A stretch of 64,000 bases of DNA from Novosphingobium endophyticum (GTDB lineage: Bacteria; Pseudomonadota; Alphaproteobacteria; Sphingomonadales; Sphingomonadaceae): the NCBI RefSeq assembly GCF_014640675.1, contig NZ_BMHK01000004.1, positions 1-64,000 of the forward strand, written 5' to 3'. The position numbers and the translations under genes are program-made. The notes under the pieces were generated by a model, which saw only the letters and a list, made by a program, of their open reading frames with translations, was not told the origin of the DNA and did not search any database. Within the stretch, counting starts at the first letter, position 1. Each line of letters begins with the position of its first letter. Shown one piece after another: positions 11,027-19,938 of this stretch.

Positions 11027-12223
11027 CTATTGTGCCGTGCGATCACCTTGACCACGTCCGAGGAATGTCGCTATTAAGATTTCGAAATCGAAAGTGAGCG
11101 ATCGCAGCGCATTATATCGCGCATCATAGGCCGTAAGCCGCGCGGGATCGCTCATGTCCACGTCGCATATTTGGGCGTAGCCCGTGATGCCAGGTTTCAT
11201 CTGATAGACACTTGCTGCGGTGCGACGTTCGATCAATTCGGTTTGAACGGGTAGGCATGGCCGGGGGCCTACCAAACTCATTTCATTGCGGAGTATGTTC
11301 CAGACCTGCGGCAGCTCGTCTAACTTCGTTTTGCGGAGAAAGCGTCCCATCGAGGTTACTGCGCTTTCGGAGATTTCATGCGTACCGCTTTGCCTGGTTC
11401 CGCTTACCATCGTGCGGAACTTGTAGCAGGTGAACAATTCGCCAAACCGTCCGATACGGCTTTGTGCAAAAATGCCGGGACCGGGCGATTGTGTTCGCAC
11501 ACACACCCACAGAATTGTGAATAACCACCAAAAAAGCAGTAAGGTGGCGATGGCGAAGGTCAATTCCACGCTCCGCTTCACTGCCCTAAATACGGTGTTT
11601 TGATCTTTGTCATCGTGCAGATAGGCTTCCCCTCCGAACGTCGCGGGTGCGCCATCCATAAGAAAATCAGCGATCTTTCTAGCTTCGACGACCGGCTTCA
11701 GGGCTGCCACGGCCGTAAAAAGCATCGCGCTGCCCCTTCGCGGAAGCCTGTTTAGCACCGACAGCTTGCCACCCCATTGCCGACCGTAAACCGCTGGCAG
11801 GAATAACGTGACGGCTTTGATGTCCGTAGCGGCAATCGCGGCAGCCGCTTCGCGCTTGCTACGGGCGTAGTGACTCATATTCTTTTCGTCCAAGGCATGA
11901 ATTGTCGAGAAGTGGACGAAGCGGCCAATTCCGGCAAGGCGGGCCCTCTCCAGTGTTGTTAAGGTCATGCCGACATTGACTTGGCGAAACCCTTCCAGCG
12001 ACGCCGCCACATTGTTGTTCAGCGCGGCCAGATGGGCCAAGAGGTCGAAGCCGTGCGCGCGTTCAACCATTCCTTCGTAGGTGGCGACGGGAAGGCCAGG
12101 ATACGTCTTGCTGATCTTGTCGGGATCCCGCCCTACCAGCAGCAATTCCGCGCCTGCCGCCGCCAGAAGCGGCACAATTTCACGTCCGACGAAGCCGGTG
12201 CATCCAGTGATTACGATCTTCAT
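11027..12223 (-). CDS. Hybrid NAD-epimerase / bacterial sugar transferase
   Basis: 398 residues. Residues 1-215 form an SDR-type nucleoside-sugar epimerase domain ([13 protein letters not shown] at the N-terminus, [20 protein letters not shown] with a YxxxK-like pair). A membrane helix at about 220-245 ([19 protein letters not shown]) leads into a bacterial sugar-transferase domain with [17 protein letters not shown] and [20 protein letters not shown]. The second part should transfer a sugar-phosphate to undecaprenyl phosphate and so start repeat-unit synthesis. The epimerase part is shorter than stand-alone enzymes. The transferase half lacks the multi-helix N-terminus of WbaP, replaced here by the epimerase domain. 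It runs convergently with the two-domain oxidoreductase, only 19 bp apart, and probably shares a transcript with the next two minus-strand genes. Confidence 0.85.
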   Translation of the reverse strand: MKIVITGCTGFVGREIVPLLAAAGAELLLVGRDPDKISKTYPGLPVATYEGMVERAHGFDLLAHLAALNNNVAASLEGFRQVNVGMTLTTLERARLAGIGRFVHFSTIHALDEKNMSHYARSKREAAAAIAATDIKAVTLFLPAVYGRQWGGKLSVLNRLPRRGSAMLFTAVAALKPVVEARKIADFLMDGAPATFGGEAYLHDDKDQNTVFRAVKRSVELTFAIATLLLFWWLFTILWVCVRTQSPGPGIFAQSRIGRFGELFTCYKFRTMVSGTRQSGTHEISESAVTSMGRFLRKTKLDELPQVWNILRNEMSLVGPRPCLPVQTELIERRTAASVYQMKPGITGYAQICDVDMSDPARLTAYDARYNALRSLTFDFEILIATFLGRGQGDRTAQ

Positions 12224-12238
12224 GTCAATGCAATACGC

Positions 12239-13438
12239 TTAGTGGTTGGAGTGAACGAATTGCGCGACGTCGTGCGCCATCGCCGTAGTGATCCTGCGAC
12301 GAGCATATCGCTCTAGAAATGGGCTGCGATCGACTGGTGCGGACGAATCGCTTAAGATTTCGATGGCTTCGATCATACCGTCTACATCGCATGGCGGAAA
12401 TACCTGAGCATTTTCGACATGCTCACGAATGAACTGAGCACTGTACCCCGCAACACCCGCCGCGATTGGCCGTCCGGTTGCTGCATATTCGAAGATCTTC
12501 GAAGGGAGTACTTTTCGGAACGCCGGATAATCGTTCAGGTGAAGGAACAAGATATCCGCATCGGCATAATGACTATGCAATTCAGCGCGCGGCACAGGTG
12601 GTAGCAATTCGACGTTCGCGGTCACGTCACCGACCTGTGCGCGAAGCTGCTGAATGCGGCCGCCATGACCGATGACACGAAATCTTACGCGATCGCCCAG
12701 TCTCCTTGCTACCTCCGGGATGATGCGATGCAAACCCTGTCCCTCGCCGACGTTGCCGGCATAAACGATCAGTGGAGGGGCGTCTGCGTTCCGCGGCCTC
12801 CTTCCGGGTGAGGCAGACAAGAACTCATCATCGATTCCATTGGTAAAATTGCGAAGTTCCGTGCTTGGGGCGACTTGGCGCACATAATCAGCAAAGCCTT
12901 CAGACACAACGTTGATGCGCCCAGCAGATTGAAACGTCCACCGCTCCAGCGCGCGGATGACCGGAGCGAACGCCGTCGCCATCCAGCGTGGCAGGACGTC
13001 GGTCATTGTGTCGGCGAACAAATCACGGATATCGAGGTAAAGTGGCAGATCCAGCCGTCGTGAAACAAGGGTAGCAAAGCTGGCGGTCATCAATCGCGAC
13101 GAGGTGGCGAACACTGCGTCATAAGGCCCCTCGGAGCGGATGGCTCGAAGCCCTTGGCGGGCATAGGCGATGAAGGCGAGACCCTGATCGTGCATACCGC
13201 TGTCGTGTTCAGGCAACGTAAGCCGGAAGACGCGGACATTGCCAGTGATCTCTAATGCAGGAGCACTTGCACTGCTTTCTCGATAGCGGTTCGGCTGTGT
13301 TGTAAGTATATCGATCTCTAACTCCGGCAATGCTTCCTGCAATGCTTTGACCAGTGCGGAGCAGCGAAAGGATCCGGCGCAAAGGTCCGGAGGATAATAG
13401 AAGCTGAGTAGCAACAGTCTCACAAATCTCTCGCTCAA
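12239..13438 (-). CDS. Glycosyltransferase family 4 protein
   Basis: 399 residues in a GT-B fold. The N-terminal acceptor domain begins LLLLSFYYPPDLCAGSFRCS, and the C-terminal donor domain contains IVYAGNVGEGQGLHRIIPEV and PSKIFEYAATGRPIAAG, the GT4 nucleotide-sugar-binding signature with its acidic residue. It should extend the lipid-linked sugar at the cytoplasmic face. It ends 15 bp before the start of the hybrid sugar-transferase gene on the same strand, which implies co-transcription. Donor and linkage cannot be read from sequence. Confidence 0.88.
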   Translation of the reverse strand: MSERFVRLLLLSFYYPPDLCAGSFRCSALVKALQEALPELEIDILTTQPNRYRESSASAPALEITGNVRVFRLTLPEHDSGMHDQGLAFIAYARQGLRAIRSEGPYDAVFATSSRLMTASFATLVSRRLDLPLYLDIRDLFADTMTDVLPRWMATAFAPVIRALERWTFQSAGRINVVSEGFADYVRQVAPSTELRNFTNGIDDEFLSASPGRRPRNADAPPLIVYAGNVGEGQGLHRIIPEVARRLGDRVRFRVIGHGGRIQQLRAQVGDVTANVELLPPVPRAELHSHYADADILFLHLNDYPAFRKVLPSKIFEYAATGRPIAAGVAGYSAQFIREHVENAQVFPPCDVDGMIEAIEILSDSSAPVDRSPFLERYARRRITTAMAHDVAQFVHSNH

Positions 13439-13728
13439 TCTTGGGTGTTGGGCAATCGCGCCTAGCGGATCGCCATTGTCGTGACTAGGGCAAGCCCGTT
13501 GTCACCGATGCCAGACAATCCTCCTATGCCGGATACCAGCGAACGGCATTCGATATGCATGGCAGACTGCGCCGATACGCTTGTCAAACGAACTGGAGAT
13601 TTGACCCCCGCATTGCCTCAAGCAGAATATTACCGATCGGATCAAGCCCGGCCATCGGGCGGAAGAGTTCCGCGATCTGGCAATATCCACGGTCGCGTGA
13701 GGCAAAGTGTCATTCGATGAGTGCTAAC
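13439..13728. other. Spacer between glycosyltransferase and heparinase genes
   Basis: 290 bases. Both strands were read and no recognisable gene, repeat or transposase piece was found. A promoter for the minus-strand glycosyltransferase and sugar-transferase genes could lie here. Confidence 0.4.
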
Positions 13729-15474
13729 TCAAGTGCTTGGAGAGCAGTCATAATCCAAGTGGATTTCGAACGCCGATCGGCCTTCGCGCAGGGGAAGGAT
13801 GATGGACCGCGCGGTGCGAGTCACGCCAAACTCGGGGTGCCAACTGCCGGTTTCAAGGCGGCAATCCTCATTTGAGGTGCGCCACGTCAATTGCCGCCCA
13901 CTAGCGAGGATCAGCATCCCGTAGCCCTTACCCGTTGTTTCGACGGTAACGTCGGGGTGCAGGTGAAAATACGCCTCGGCATATAGGCTGGGATTGGTCA
14001 CGGTATCTTCAATTATCAGCGACCGTCCGTCGAACGACCAGAGGCGCCAGTGCTCCGGTGAACCCGGCAATGATCGATAGCCATCATGTCCAGCCCGCAG
14101 GATCACACCTTCGCCCCGGGTGAGCACCTGCGGCGATAGGGGGCGCGCTCGCTGTCCGACTCGAAATCCGCTCCACACATCGGAGGAGTTGCAACCTTCC
14201 ACCGCCACGCAGTTGTGTGCTGCGGTCCCACGCTGGCGAAGTCGCTCGTCCCCAAGCCCGTATAACGACGTTCCGCCATTCACCAGGACCCGCTCCAGAC
14301 CGAGTGAAAACTCGAAGCTCAACGTATCGGCATGAGCATGCCCGGGGAGATATGAAGGGCCAACTTGCGCTAAGTCGGCAAGCAGAACCGCGTCACCGAC
14401 TGCAACACGGGCATAACCACTACATTCAAGCCAAACGGTGGGATCAGTGGCGGTTGCAGTCGTGAAGCCCAAACGTTCGGCATAGTCAGACAATTCATTT
14501 GATGCAGGTGCCACGCCGATCGCCGCATCGTTGAAGAAGGAGATCTCCCCGTCGGGGTGGCTCATGGTTGAAAGCCATGCCTGCATTAGCGTTACGCGTT
14601 CCTCGCAGGCTTTCAATAAAGCATGTGAGCGATTACCGATGCGCAGAATGTTGATGAGGTCAAGTACATCCTCCAGCGCCAGTGCATGGTACATCGGACT
14701 CAACTCAAAGTGCCCGCCATCCGACAGGATCTGCCGCGGCAATTCACGCCGCAGAATGCGAGTTCCGGTGCTGTGCCATGCGTCACCCTCATCGCCACCC
14801 AAGAGCGTGCCCGCGAATATCAGAGCTTTGGCATTGGCGAAGAGATGATTGCCGAGCAGATGGCGTTCAAGGCGTCGCGACAGCCAGCGCGCTTGAATCG
14901 CCAAGCTCTGCCTAAACATCACTGGCGTTTCATTGCCCGCTAGCGCCCACTTTACCCAATTTACTATACGGAGCGAGGTCGGATAGGGTTCCCAGCCCGT
15001 TCCTGACGCCGGTGGATTTTCGGCGATCCAGCGTTCAATCAACGCGCAATGCCAAACACGGCGCGCATCTGCTCCGATTGCATTGAGGTCGTCGAAATAA
15101 TGCTGATTGTAGCGCCACAGTTTTGGGAGTTCCTCCCCGTCCCAGCCGATATCGGCAAGGTCTCTTGCACTGTTCAGGAACAGAAAGCTTGTCGGACCAA
15201 TCAGACTGGCCGTGCGGCGTGCAGGCTTTACCCATGAGGCTGCGAGGTTGCGTATATGGGGAGCTGCGCGAACATCCGGCGCAGGATGATACAGCCTGAA
15301 CCACGCCCTATAGAGGATCTGCTCCGCCTTTAAATGACGCACCGTTTCCCAAAAACGCTGCAACTTGCCTGTTCGTGTCGCGACCGCGCTCCGATCGGTG
15401 TTAATGCCATTCGCCAAGCGGATCTCCACGTTTACAGTCGTCGGTGCCGTACGTTTGGTCCTCTCAGCCTTCAA
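13729..15474 (-). CDS. Heparinase II/III family polysaccharide lyase
   Basis: 581 residues. An N-terminal alpha/alpha toroid domain (ELPKLWRYNQHYFDDLNAIG, RHLLGNHLFANAKALIFAG) is followed by the heparinase II/III beta-sandwich with PGHAHADTLSFEFSLG, whose His residues are expected in the active site, and ends in beta-rich sequence. The family cleaves uronic-acid polysaccharides by beta-elimination. In EPS loci such proteins may trim or edit the polymer or set chain length. No obvious signal peptide is seen (start MKAERTKRTAPTT), unlike export-type lyases, so its location is uncertain. An internal Met or an unannotated start may apply. The two-domain oxidoreductase at 8878 is a frequent genomic partner of this family. 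Confidence 0.87.
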   Translation of the reverse strand: MKAERTKRTAPTTVNVEIRLANGINTDRSAVATRTGKLQRFWETVRHLKAEQILYRAWFRLYHPAPDVRAAPHIRNLAASWVKPARRTASLIGPTSFLFLNSARDLADIGWDGEELPKLWRYNQHYFDDLNAIGADARRVWHCALIERWIAENPPASGTGWEPYPTSLRIVNWVKWALAGNETPVMFRQSLAIQARWLSRRLERHLLGNHLFANAKALIFAGTLLGGDEGDAWHSTGTRILRRELPRQILSDGGHFELSPMYHALALEDVLDLINILRIGNRSHALLKACEERVTLMQAWLSTMSHPDGEISFFNDAAIGVAPASNELSDYAERLGFTTATATDPTVWLECSGYARVAVGDAVLLADLAQVGPSYLPGHAHADTLSFEFSLGLERVLVNGGTSLYGLGDERLRQRGTAAHNCVAVEGCNSSDVWSGFRVGQRARPLSPQVLTRGEGVILRAGHDGYRSLPGSPEHWRLWSFDGRSLIIEDTVTNPSLYAEAYFHLHPDVTVETTGKGYGMLILASGRQLTWRTSNEDCRLETGSWHPEFGVTRTARSIILPLREGRSAFEIHLDYDCSPST

Positions 15475-15614
15475 GGGTAATCTGTCAGATCGAGCGGCCG
15501 TTGGCGCGGACGGAGTAAGTGCCCATGCCGAGGCACCGGTCTCAGTCTGGAATCAAACGCGAATTCGTTGAGGAGTAGCTGGGCCAGATTGTAGAAATCC
15601 GATTGCGTGGCCAA

Positions 15615-16229
15615 TCAGATACCATTCGACAATGCCGGCGCAAGCCTCGCTTTCGCCGCCGCTGTCTCCCCGCACGCGAACGTTGCCCCGCGATCGTTCA
15701 TCCAGCGGAAGGCGCGCACGGCGGCGTCGCGGATGCGGTCGCCCCAGGCTTCGATTTCGATGTTGTAGGCTTCGCGGGCGACGGGGTCGGTGGCGATCGC
15801 GATGGTGGGGCTTGGCCTGCTGAGCCTGCTCAACGTCCGCCGCAGGCGGGAACTGCAGACGTATCCGCGCCCGTCCCGGCGCGGGCGCTCGCAAGCAAGG
15901 CGCTGGCTAGGATCAGTGCTGTCGCCGGGCTGTGGCCTGTTGAGTGCGTCATGGTAAGCCCCCTCCTGCGCGCGCTGGGCGCGGTCATCCTTCAGCCTCT
16001 GGTCGGCCGCATCGGCGTCGGCCTCGGTCTGGCCTTCGAGGGCCTTGAGGTTCGATGCGTCGCGATCGTCCCGCACGGCATCCGCGCGGATCAGATGGAC
16101 CGCCAGCGCCAATGCTGCGGCCGCGCAGAGGATGAGTGAGGCGCCGGCCGCCCATGGCGCCCCCTTGCCGACCGCGCCCTTGGACAGGCCAAGGGCAATC
16201 AGGGGCCGCGCGAACCAGGCGGACAGCAT
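15615..16229 (-). CDS. Spanin-like protein (Rz) running into a displaced Rz1-like frame
   Basis: Open for 204 residues from the ATG at 16229, which overlaps the endolysin stop (TAATG). The first 120 residues look like an Rz inner-membrane spanin: a membrane helix (GASLILCAAAALALAVHLI, about residues 25-45) followed by a charged coiled coil (DDRDASNLKALEGQTEADADAADQ is the beginning). After about residue 125 the sense changes: the neighbouring frame reads QFPPAADVEQAQQAKP, and this frame resumes with TIAIATDPVAREAYNIEIEA. An Rz1-like start (ATG at 15952, reading ALILASALLASARAG) is embedded in another frame, as usual for Rz/Rz1 pairs. Indels have probably fused the two. Disruption of the phage cell envelope is the expected original role. 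Confidence 0.5.
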   Translation of the reverse strand: MLSAWFARPLIALGLSKGAVGKGAPWAAGASLILCAAAALALAVHLIRADAVRDDRDASNLKALEGQTEADADAADQRLKDDRAQRAQEGAYHDALNRPQPGDSTDPSQRLACERPRRDGRGYVCSSRLRRTLSRLSRPSPTIAIATDPVAREAYNIEIEAWGDRIRDAAVRAFRWMNDRGATFACGETAAAKARLAPALSNGI

Positions 16230-16677
16230 TACGCCACCGGCCCCGGCAGATACTGCACCCGGCTGCCCCGGCGGACTGCCGTCAGCTCCATGTTGCGCTT
16301 GCGGCGTTCGTCCGAGCCGGCGTGGATCCAGCCCGTCTCGCCAAACTCGTAGATGAGCTGGTCGTGGTTCAGATTCTTCCACATCCACTGGAATACGTCG
16401 ATGTTTCGGTGCCCCAGGACACGGAAGTCACCTGCCTTGCCTTCGAGTATTGCCTTGTCCGCGATCCGCCGACCGCGACGTTGAGTTCGGGGCAGCGATA
16501 GCCGCTGCTGACGAGCACCGGCGCTGCGAAATGCAGACGAACCCGCGCCAGCAGGTTGAGGCACAGCGCCTCGAGGTTCGCAATGACTTCTGGCGAAGGC
16601 GTATTGTCGATCCCGCGCCCCGCGGCCGTCTGCGGGCGGATCATCTCCTCGAGCGTGAAATGCTCGGAAAGCTGCAT
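16229..16677 (-). pseudogene. Phage endolysin, peptidase M15A family, frameshifted
   Basis: The ATG at 16677 gives MQLSEHFTLEEMIRPQTA and FAAPVLVSSGYRCPELNVAVGG, the start of the M15A peptidoglycan peptidase fold. Near 16465 the frame shifts. The following part (EGKAGDFRVLGHRNIDVF, then QLIYEFGETGWIHAG and a normal stop at 16229) lies in the next frame. The lost stretch is the zinc motif (family consensus S-x-H-x-x-G-x-A-x-D), here read as RQYSKARQV in the upstream frame. So the enzyme cannot assemble its metal site, unless the indel is a sequencing error. Length without the shift would be about 148 residues, normal for the family. Confidence 0.75.
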
Positions 16678-16681
16678 GGGG

Positions 16682-16817
16682 TCAGTCCCTTCGGTGCGCG
16701 AAGAAGTCGAGGATGTCGGAAACCAGCCCCCGGAAATGCGGGTCTATGTCGCTGGTGCGCAGGTGCAGCGAGGCAAAACAGAGAGAGGAGCCAGGGGAGG
16801 AAGTCGTCGTTTTTCAT
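16682..16817 (-). pseudogene. Small phage ORF of unknown function, apparently frameshifted
   Basis: ATG 16817 gives MKNDDFLPWLLSLFCLA. The next frame then reads SLHLRTSDIDPHFRGLVSDI and LDFFAHRRD to a stop at 16682, just before the endolysin start at 16677. The joined product would be about 45 residues. The tight spacing to both neighbours is phage-like. No family is recognised. Confidence 0.3.
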
Positions 16818-16819
16818 AG

Positions 16820-16992
16820 TTACACTGCTAGGATTACGTCTGCGCGACCGGCCAGCCTCGTAGCGACGGTGGTCAGGATCGGGCCGACCACGATCAGACG
16901 GCACCCTTCACGACCGCGAGCACGGCGGATACGCCCCGCACTTGGGCGTGATCCGTGGCGAGGGCTTGAGCGTCGGTTCCGGTTTCAGGCAT
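16820..16992 (-). pseudogene. Holin-like small membrane protein, frameshifted
   Basis: ATG 16992 overlaps the tail-spike stop by eight bases and gives MPETGTDAQALATDHAQVRG then VSAVLAVVKGAV before a premature stop. Another frame continues with the hydrophobic LIVVGPILTTVATRLAGRAD and ends in a TAA at 16820. Joined, it would be about 57 residues with one or two short membrane segments, fitting a holin placed before the endolysin. The family is inferred from position and hydrophobicity only. Confidence 0.4.
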
Positions 16993-18778
16993 TCCACCGC
17001 AACTCGATTGAGGAAAGTGTTGTGGAGCCTGCGTTGACATCGCTCGCCCCAAGCCTTGCGACACGAACGGCTGTGGTCTTGCCACGCATAGAGCGGGAAT
17101 CGAAATTAAAGATACTTGTCGCAATATTTCGGCCGACGACCGCTGCGACGTTGACGTTGAATGTAGCCAGCGCCACGCCGGTCGCTACGTCGAATGGCTC
17201 AACCCGGAAAATGACAGCGCCCGCCGCATCAGCGGTGAAATTGATAGTGATTGAACCCAGTTTGGCCGCCTGAGAGGAAAGCACGAGATATATCTCGCCC
17301 GAAGTTGTGGTCGCCGCATCCGGCATTGCGGGCGACCCTATCTGCGACACCAAAGATTTGGGATCGCCAAACGAATTACTATTGTTAACGACGGGGATAT
17401 TAGCACCGCTGGAGCGCGCACGGAATGCCCCCGTGACGGTTGTGGCGGCAATCTCGTTGATTTCAAGGCGGTTGGTGTAGCCATTAAATACAGCGCCCTC
17501 CTCGACCAGCAGTTCTTGACACTTGTTCGCCCATATCGCGGTCGGCGCGCCCGTGTCTCCTCTGAGGAAGGTGCAGCCGCTATCAACCAGGACGCTATAG
17601 AGCGTGTCCAGAGCACCGGAAACTTCAAGGCGAATGTCGTTGCTGGAGGCTGGCGTGTCGATCCCGTTAGTCTCAAAATAGCAGCCGTAGAAGCTGACGG
17701 ACCGGCTTCCGCTACGGATCAGTGCTCCGCTGCCTCGGTTTCCTTCAATGGCAGTACCGAAGAAGTTGACGTTCAGGGGGGAGGCCATGTCGACCCCGGT
17801 CACATTTCCCTGGATTTCGCCTCCAACGATGTTGAGGCCGTTGAACGCTACGGCCGGGGAAGCAAGGGCGGTAGGATAGATATGGATGCCCTTGCCAAGA
17901 CCCTGCACAATTGGATTGATAATCGACCCTATCCACCCACCGCCAATCGCGATGCCGGTGTTGTTCGCTGACGGCAGGGATGACGACGAACAGCGGATAT
18001 TGTCGATGACCCAGCGAACGGGCCAGTCATTGTCGTTCAACGCGATTAGGTTGAGAAGGATCTGATCTGACCCGAGGGCGCGCAAATGAATATCGCGAAG
18101 CGTGCCGTAGCGGAATGCCCGCCCCCGAAGATTCAGCCCTCCATCCGTAAAGGCTAGGATGCTGTCCTGCCCCTCGCCGACGAGGGTAACATTGCCGACC
18201 GCCTCCAGCGCCGTTGTAAGAACCTCGCTGTCGCAGAGCCATGTTCCTTTAGGGAGAAACAGTCGCCCAGTTTTCTCAATGCAATCGAGGATCGGGCCCG
18301 TATCATCAGTGGCACCATCCCCTTTGCCATTAAACGACAACGGCGACGGACGGATGACGCGCGTCAGGATATCAAATGTTGTCTGCTTTACTGCATTAGC
18401 TTCGGGGCGCTTAACCCCCACCGAGCCAGCACCTTGCGCGGACCCGAGGTGGCCAGTGGTCGCGAGCGGTTCGAGCGGAATAGACCCATCGGAGGTGCGC
18501 AGGTGCGGCGACAGGGTCCCGTCTCCGTTGTCGACGCGAAACACCAGACCTGATTGGATTGCAGCTTCCCCTGCAGCCACGCTCGCATGGACGGGACCAG
18601 AAAAGGCTTCGGCGAAACCGGCCGATAGCGCGGCGGCGTCTACAAACGGCTGGGCTGCCGGGCCAATTGCGTCGGCGATCGCGCACCCCCATGTTTGACC
18701 GTTTTTGAGCACCAGAACCATTTCCGTGCCATTCACATCTCCAGCATCAAGGGGGGGCAGTCCTGATATTTTTGCCAT
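16985..18778 (-). CDS. Phage tail spike with pectate-lyase-like beta-helix
   Basis: 597 residues, the only clearly intact large gene of the prophage block. The N-terminal part (MAKISGLPPLDAGDVNGTEM) is a particle-binding region. From about residue 145 the beta-helix starts with SFNGKGDGATDDTGPILDCI and RLFLPKGTWLCDS, the usual opening of pectate-lyase-3 type tail spikes. It continues with repeated short strands rich in G, N and V up to about residue 440, then a beta-sandwich-like C-terminus. Such proteins bind and often cut capsular or O-antigen polysaccharide. Catalytic residues cannot be assigned from the sequence. Its position inside an EPS locus raises the possibility of a retained role on the host's own polymer. 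The upstream gene overlaps by one base (18778). Confidence 0.82.
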   Translation of the reverse strand: MAKISGLPPLDAGDVNGTEMVLVLKNGQTWGCAIADAIGPAAQPFVDAAALSAGFAEAFSGPVHASVAAGEAAIQSGLVFRVDNGDGTLSPHLRTSDGSIPLEPLATTGHLGSAQGAGSVGVKRPEANAVKQTTFDILTRVIRPSPLSFNGKGDGATDDTGPILDCIEKTGRLFLPKGTWLCDSEVLTTALEAVGNVTLVGEGQDSILAFTDGGLNLRGRAFRYGTLRDIHLRALGSDQILLNLIALNDNDWPVRWVIDNIRCSSSSLPSANNTGIAIGGGWIGSIINPIVQGLGKGIHIYPTALASPAVAFNGLNIVGGEIQGNVTGVDMASPLNVNFFGTAIEGNRGSGALIRSGSRSVSFYGCYFETNGIDTPASSNDIRLEVSGALDTLYSVLVDSGCTFLRGDTGAPTAIWANKCQELLVEEGAVFNGYTNRLEINEIAATTVTGAFRARSSGANIPVVNNSNSFGDPKSLVSQIGSPAMPDAATTTSGEIYLVLSSQAAKLGSITINFTADAAGAVIFRVEPFDVATGVALATFNVNVAAVVGRNIATSIFNFDSRSMRGKTTAVRVARLGASDVNAGSTTLSSIELRWNA

Positions 18779-19226
18779 TAGTCGTATTCCTCAAAAATGG
18801 GCCAATGTGGGTTGTCGACAATGGCAAAGGAATAGACCTCATCGCTTTCAAAGTCGCCGAGCTGCGTCTCGATCGCGTTAGACGCTTGGCGAATCGCGTC
18901 GATCGCGGAGACGCGGGCGGCGCCCTCGCTCGGTTCGCGCAGGTCGTCGAGCTGGCGCCAGGCGGGGCTGACGGCATCGATGCGGCGCGCGGTCTCACGC
19001 TTGATGCGGGCGAGGAGCAGGGCGCGGGACGTGGTTATCGTGTCGGCCGGCCACTCGATCATCGGCTTGCCGGCTTTCGGCGAGGCGACGATGCGGCCCC
19101 CGGCCGACTCCGCGGTCATCAGTTCGGCATGGCGTGCACGCGTGATTGCGACCGCGTCATTCGGGATATGCCGCTTGACCCCGTGTCGCAAAAGCCGCCG
19201 GTGGACGGGGAGAAGCGGTTTGCCAT
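18778..19226 (-). pseudogene. Tail-fibre assembly / tail chaperone-like protein, 5' frameshift
   Basis: The natural start appears to be the ATG at 19226 (MANRFSPSTGGFCDTG). One G seems lost from the run GACACGGGG at about 19183, so the frame switches to VKRHIPNDAVAITRARHAEL, which stays open to the stop at 18778. With one extra G the two parts join as FCDTGVKRHIP, as in phage tail-fibre assembly proteins that begin with FSPSTGGFY. An alternative TTG start at 19191 would give 137 residues and could still be translated. The C-terminus (AIVDNPHWPIFEEYD) is intact. Confidence 0.65.
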
Positions 19227-19228
19227 GT

Positions 19229-19490
19229 TCAGTGCCCTACCGTGATGAAGCAGGTTGATGTGCTGGAATCATCCGCACTGAAGACCGAAAACCCGCTGGC
19301 AGTGATCGTCGACGCATCGACGCGCGGTGGATTGTCCTTCGAATCCACGCCGCTTCCGACAACGCCGTTCGCGACCACAGAAAAGCAGGCGTTGTCGAAG
19401 GCGAGCGCGAACGTCACCGGCGTGGTCGCGTTCGCCGCGGCCGCGAAGTCACCATCACCGGCGGCGGCCTGGCGACCGGCAGCGGAGACC
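19229..19490 (-). pseudogene. Tail fibre, C-terminal gp53-like fragment only
   Basis: The frame ending at 19229 reads NATTPVTFALAFDNACFSVV, NPPRVDASTITASGFSVF and SSTSTCFITVGH, which looks like the gp53-like trimer tip domain of P2/Mu-type tail fibres. Upstream of about 19490 the sequence belongs to the gpI gene in another frame, so the body of the fibre and its start codon were deleted. The fragment directly abuts the assembly-protein start at 19226, the normal order. Confidence 0.55.
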
Positions 19491-19938
19491 TGTGTATATC
19501 GCGGCCTGCGTTTCCAGCGACTGGACGAAATCGAAATGAGCGCGCAGCGGCTTGGCGGCGGCAACATCGCGGATGGTCGCCTCGGCCGTGTCCTGCGTGA
19601 GGAAGTCGGCGCAGATCTCCAGCACGTTGGCGCGGACCTCAAGGGTGTGCGGATCGCGCTTGGGGCTGGTCTCCCACCATTCGACGACGGTCAGCAGCGG
19701 ATGGAAGCGGGCGAGAACCTGCTCCACCGCCGCCCGGGTGCCCTTGATCTTGTGGAAGGGGATGGCCACGGCGACAGCGGTCCGCTTTTCGGCGACCGTC
19801 CAGCTGGTGTCCCAGTGGCTGATCGCCAGCCCCCAGGCGAGGAAGGGCAGGGCGTCCGCCTGGCAGGTCGCCGGTCCCCAAGCGTGCCGACCGCCGACAG
19901 GTTGATCCGGAAAGCATCACCTCTTCCAGCGCGCGCTC
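19490..19938 (-). pseudogene. Baseplate protein gpI (P2 tail protein I-like), damaged at both ends
   Basis: One frame reads ATCQADALPFLAWGLAISHW, then VAVAIPFHKIKGTRAAVEQV and LKVRANVLEICADF-like sequence, ending in LETQAAIYTG. This is the core of P2-type tail protein I. The 5' part is spread over two other frames (ERALEEVM, then FRINLSAVGTLG), implying at least two indels. The last residues of the normal protein are missing because the 3' end is joined to the tail-fibre fragment. Confidence 0.65.

Noticed and set aside
13481..13875. Two short plus-strand open frames between the glycosyltransferase and heparinase genes
   Set aside because: No recognisable protein, weak start signals, and the second runs into the heparinase coding region.
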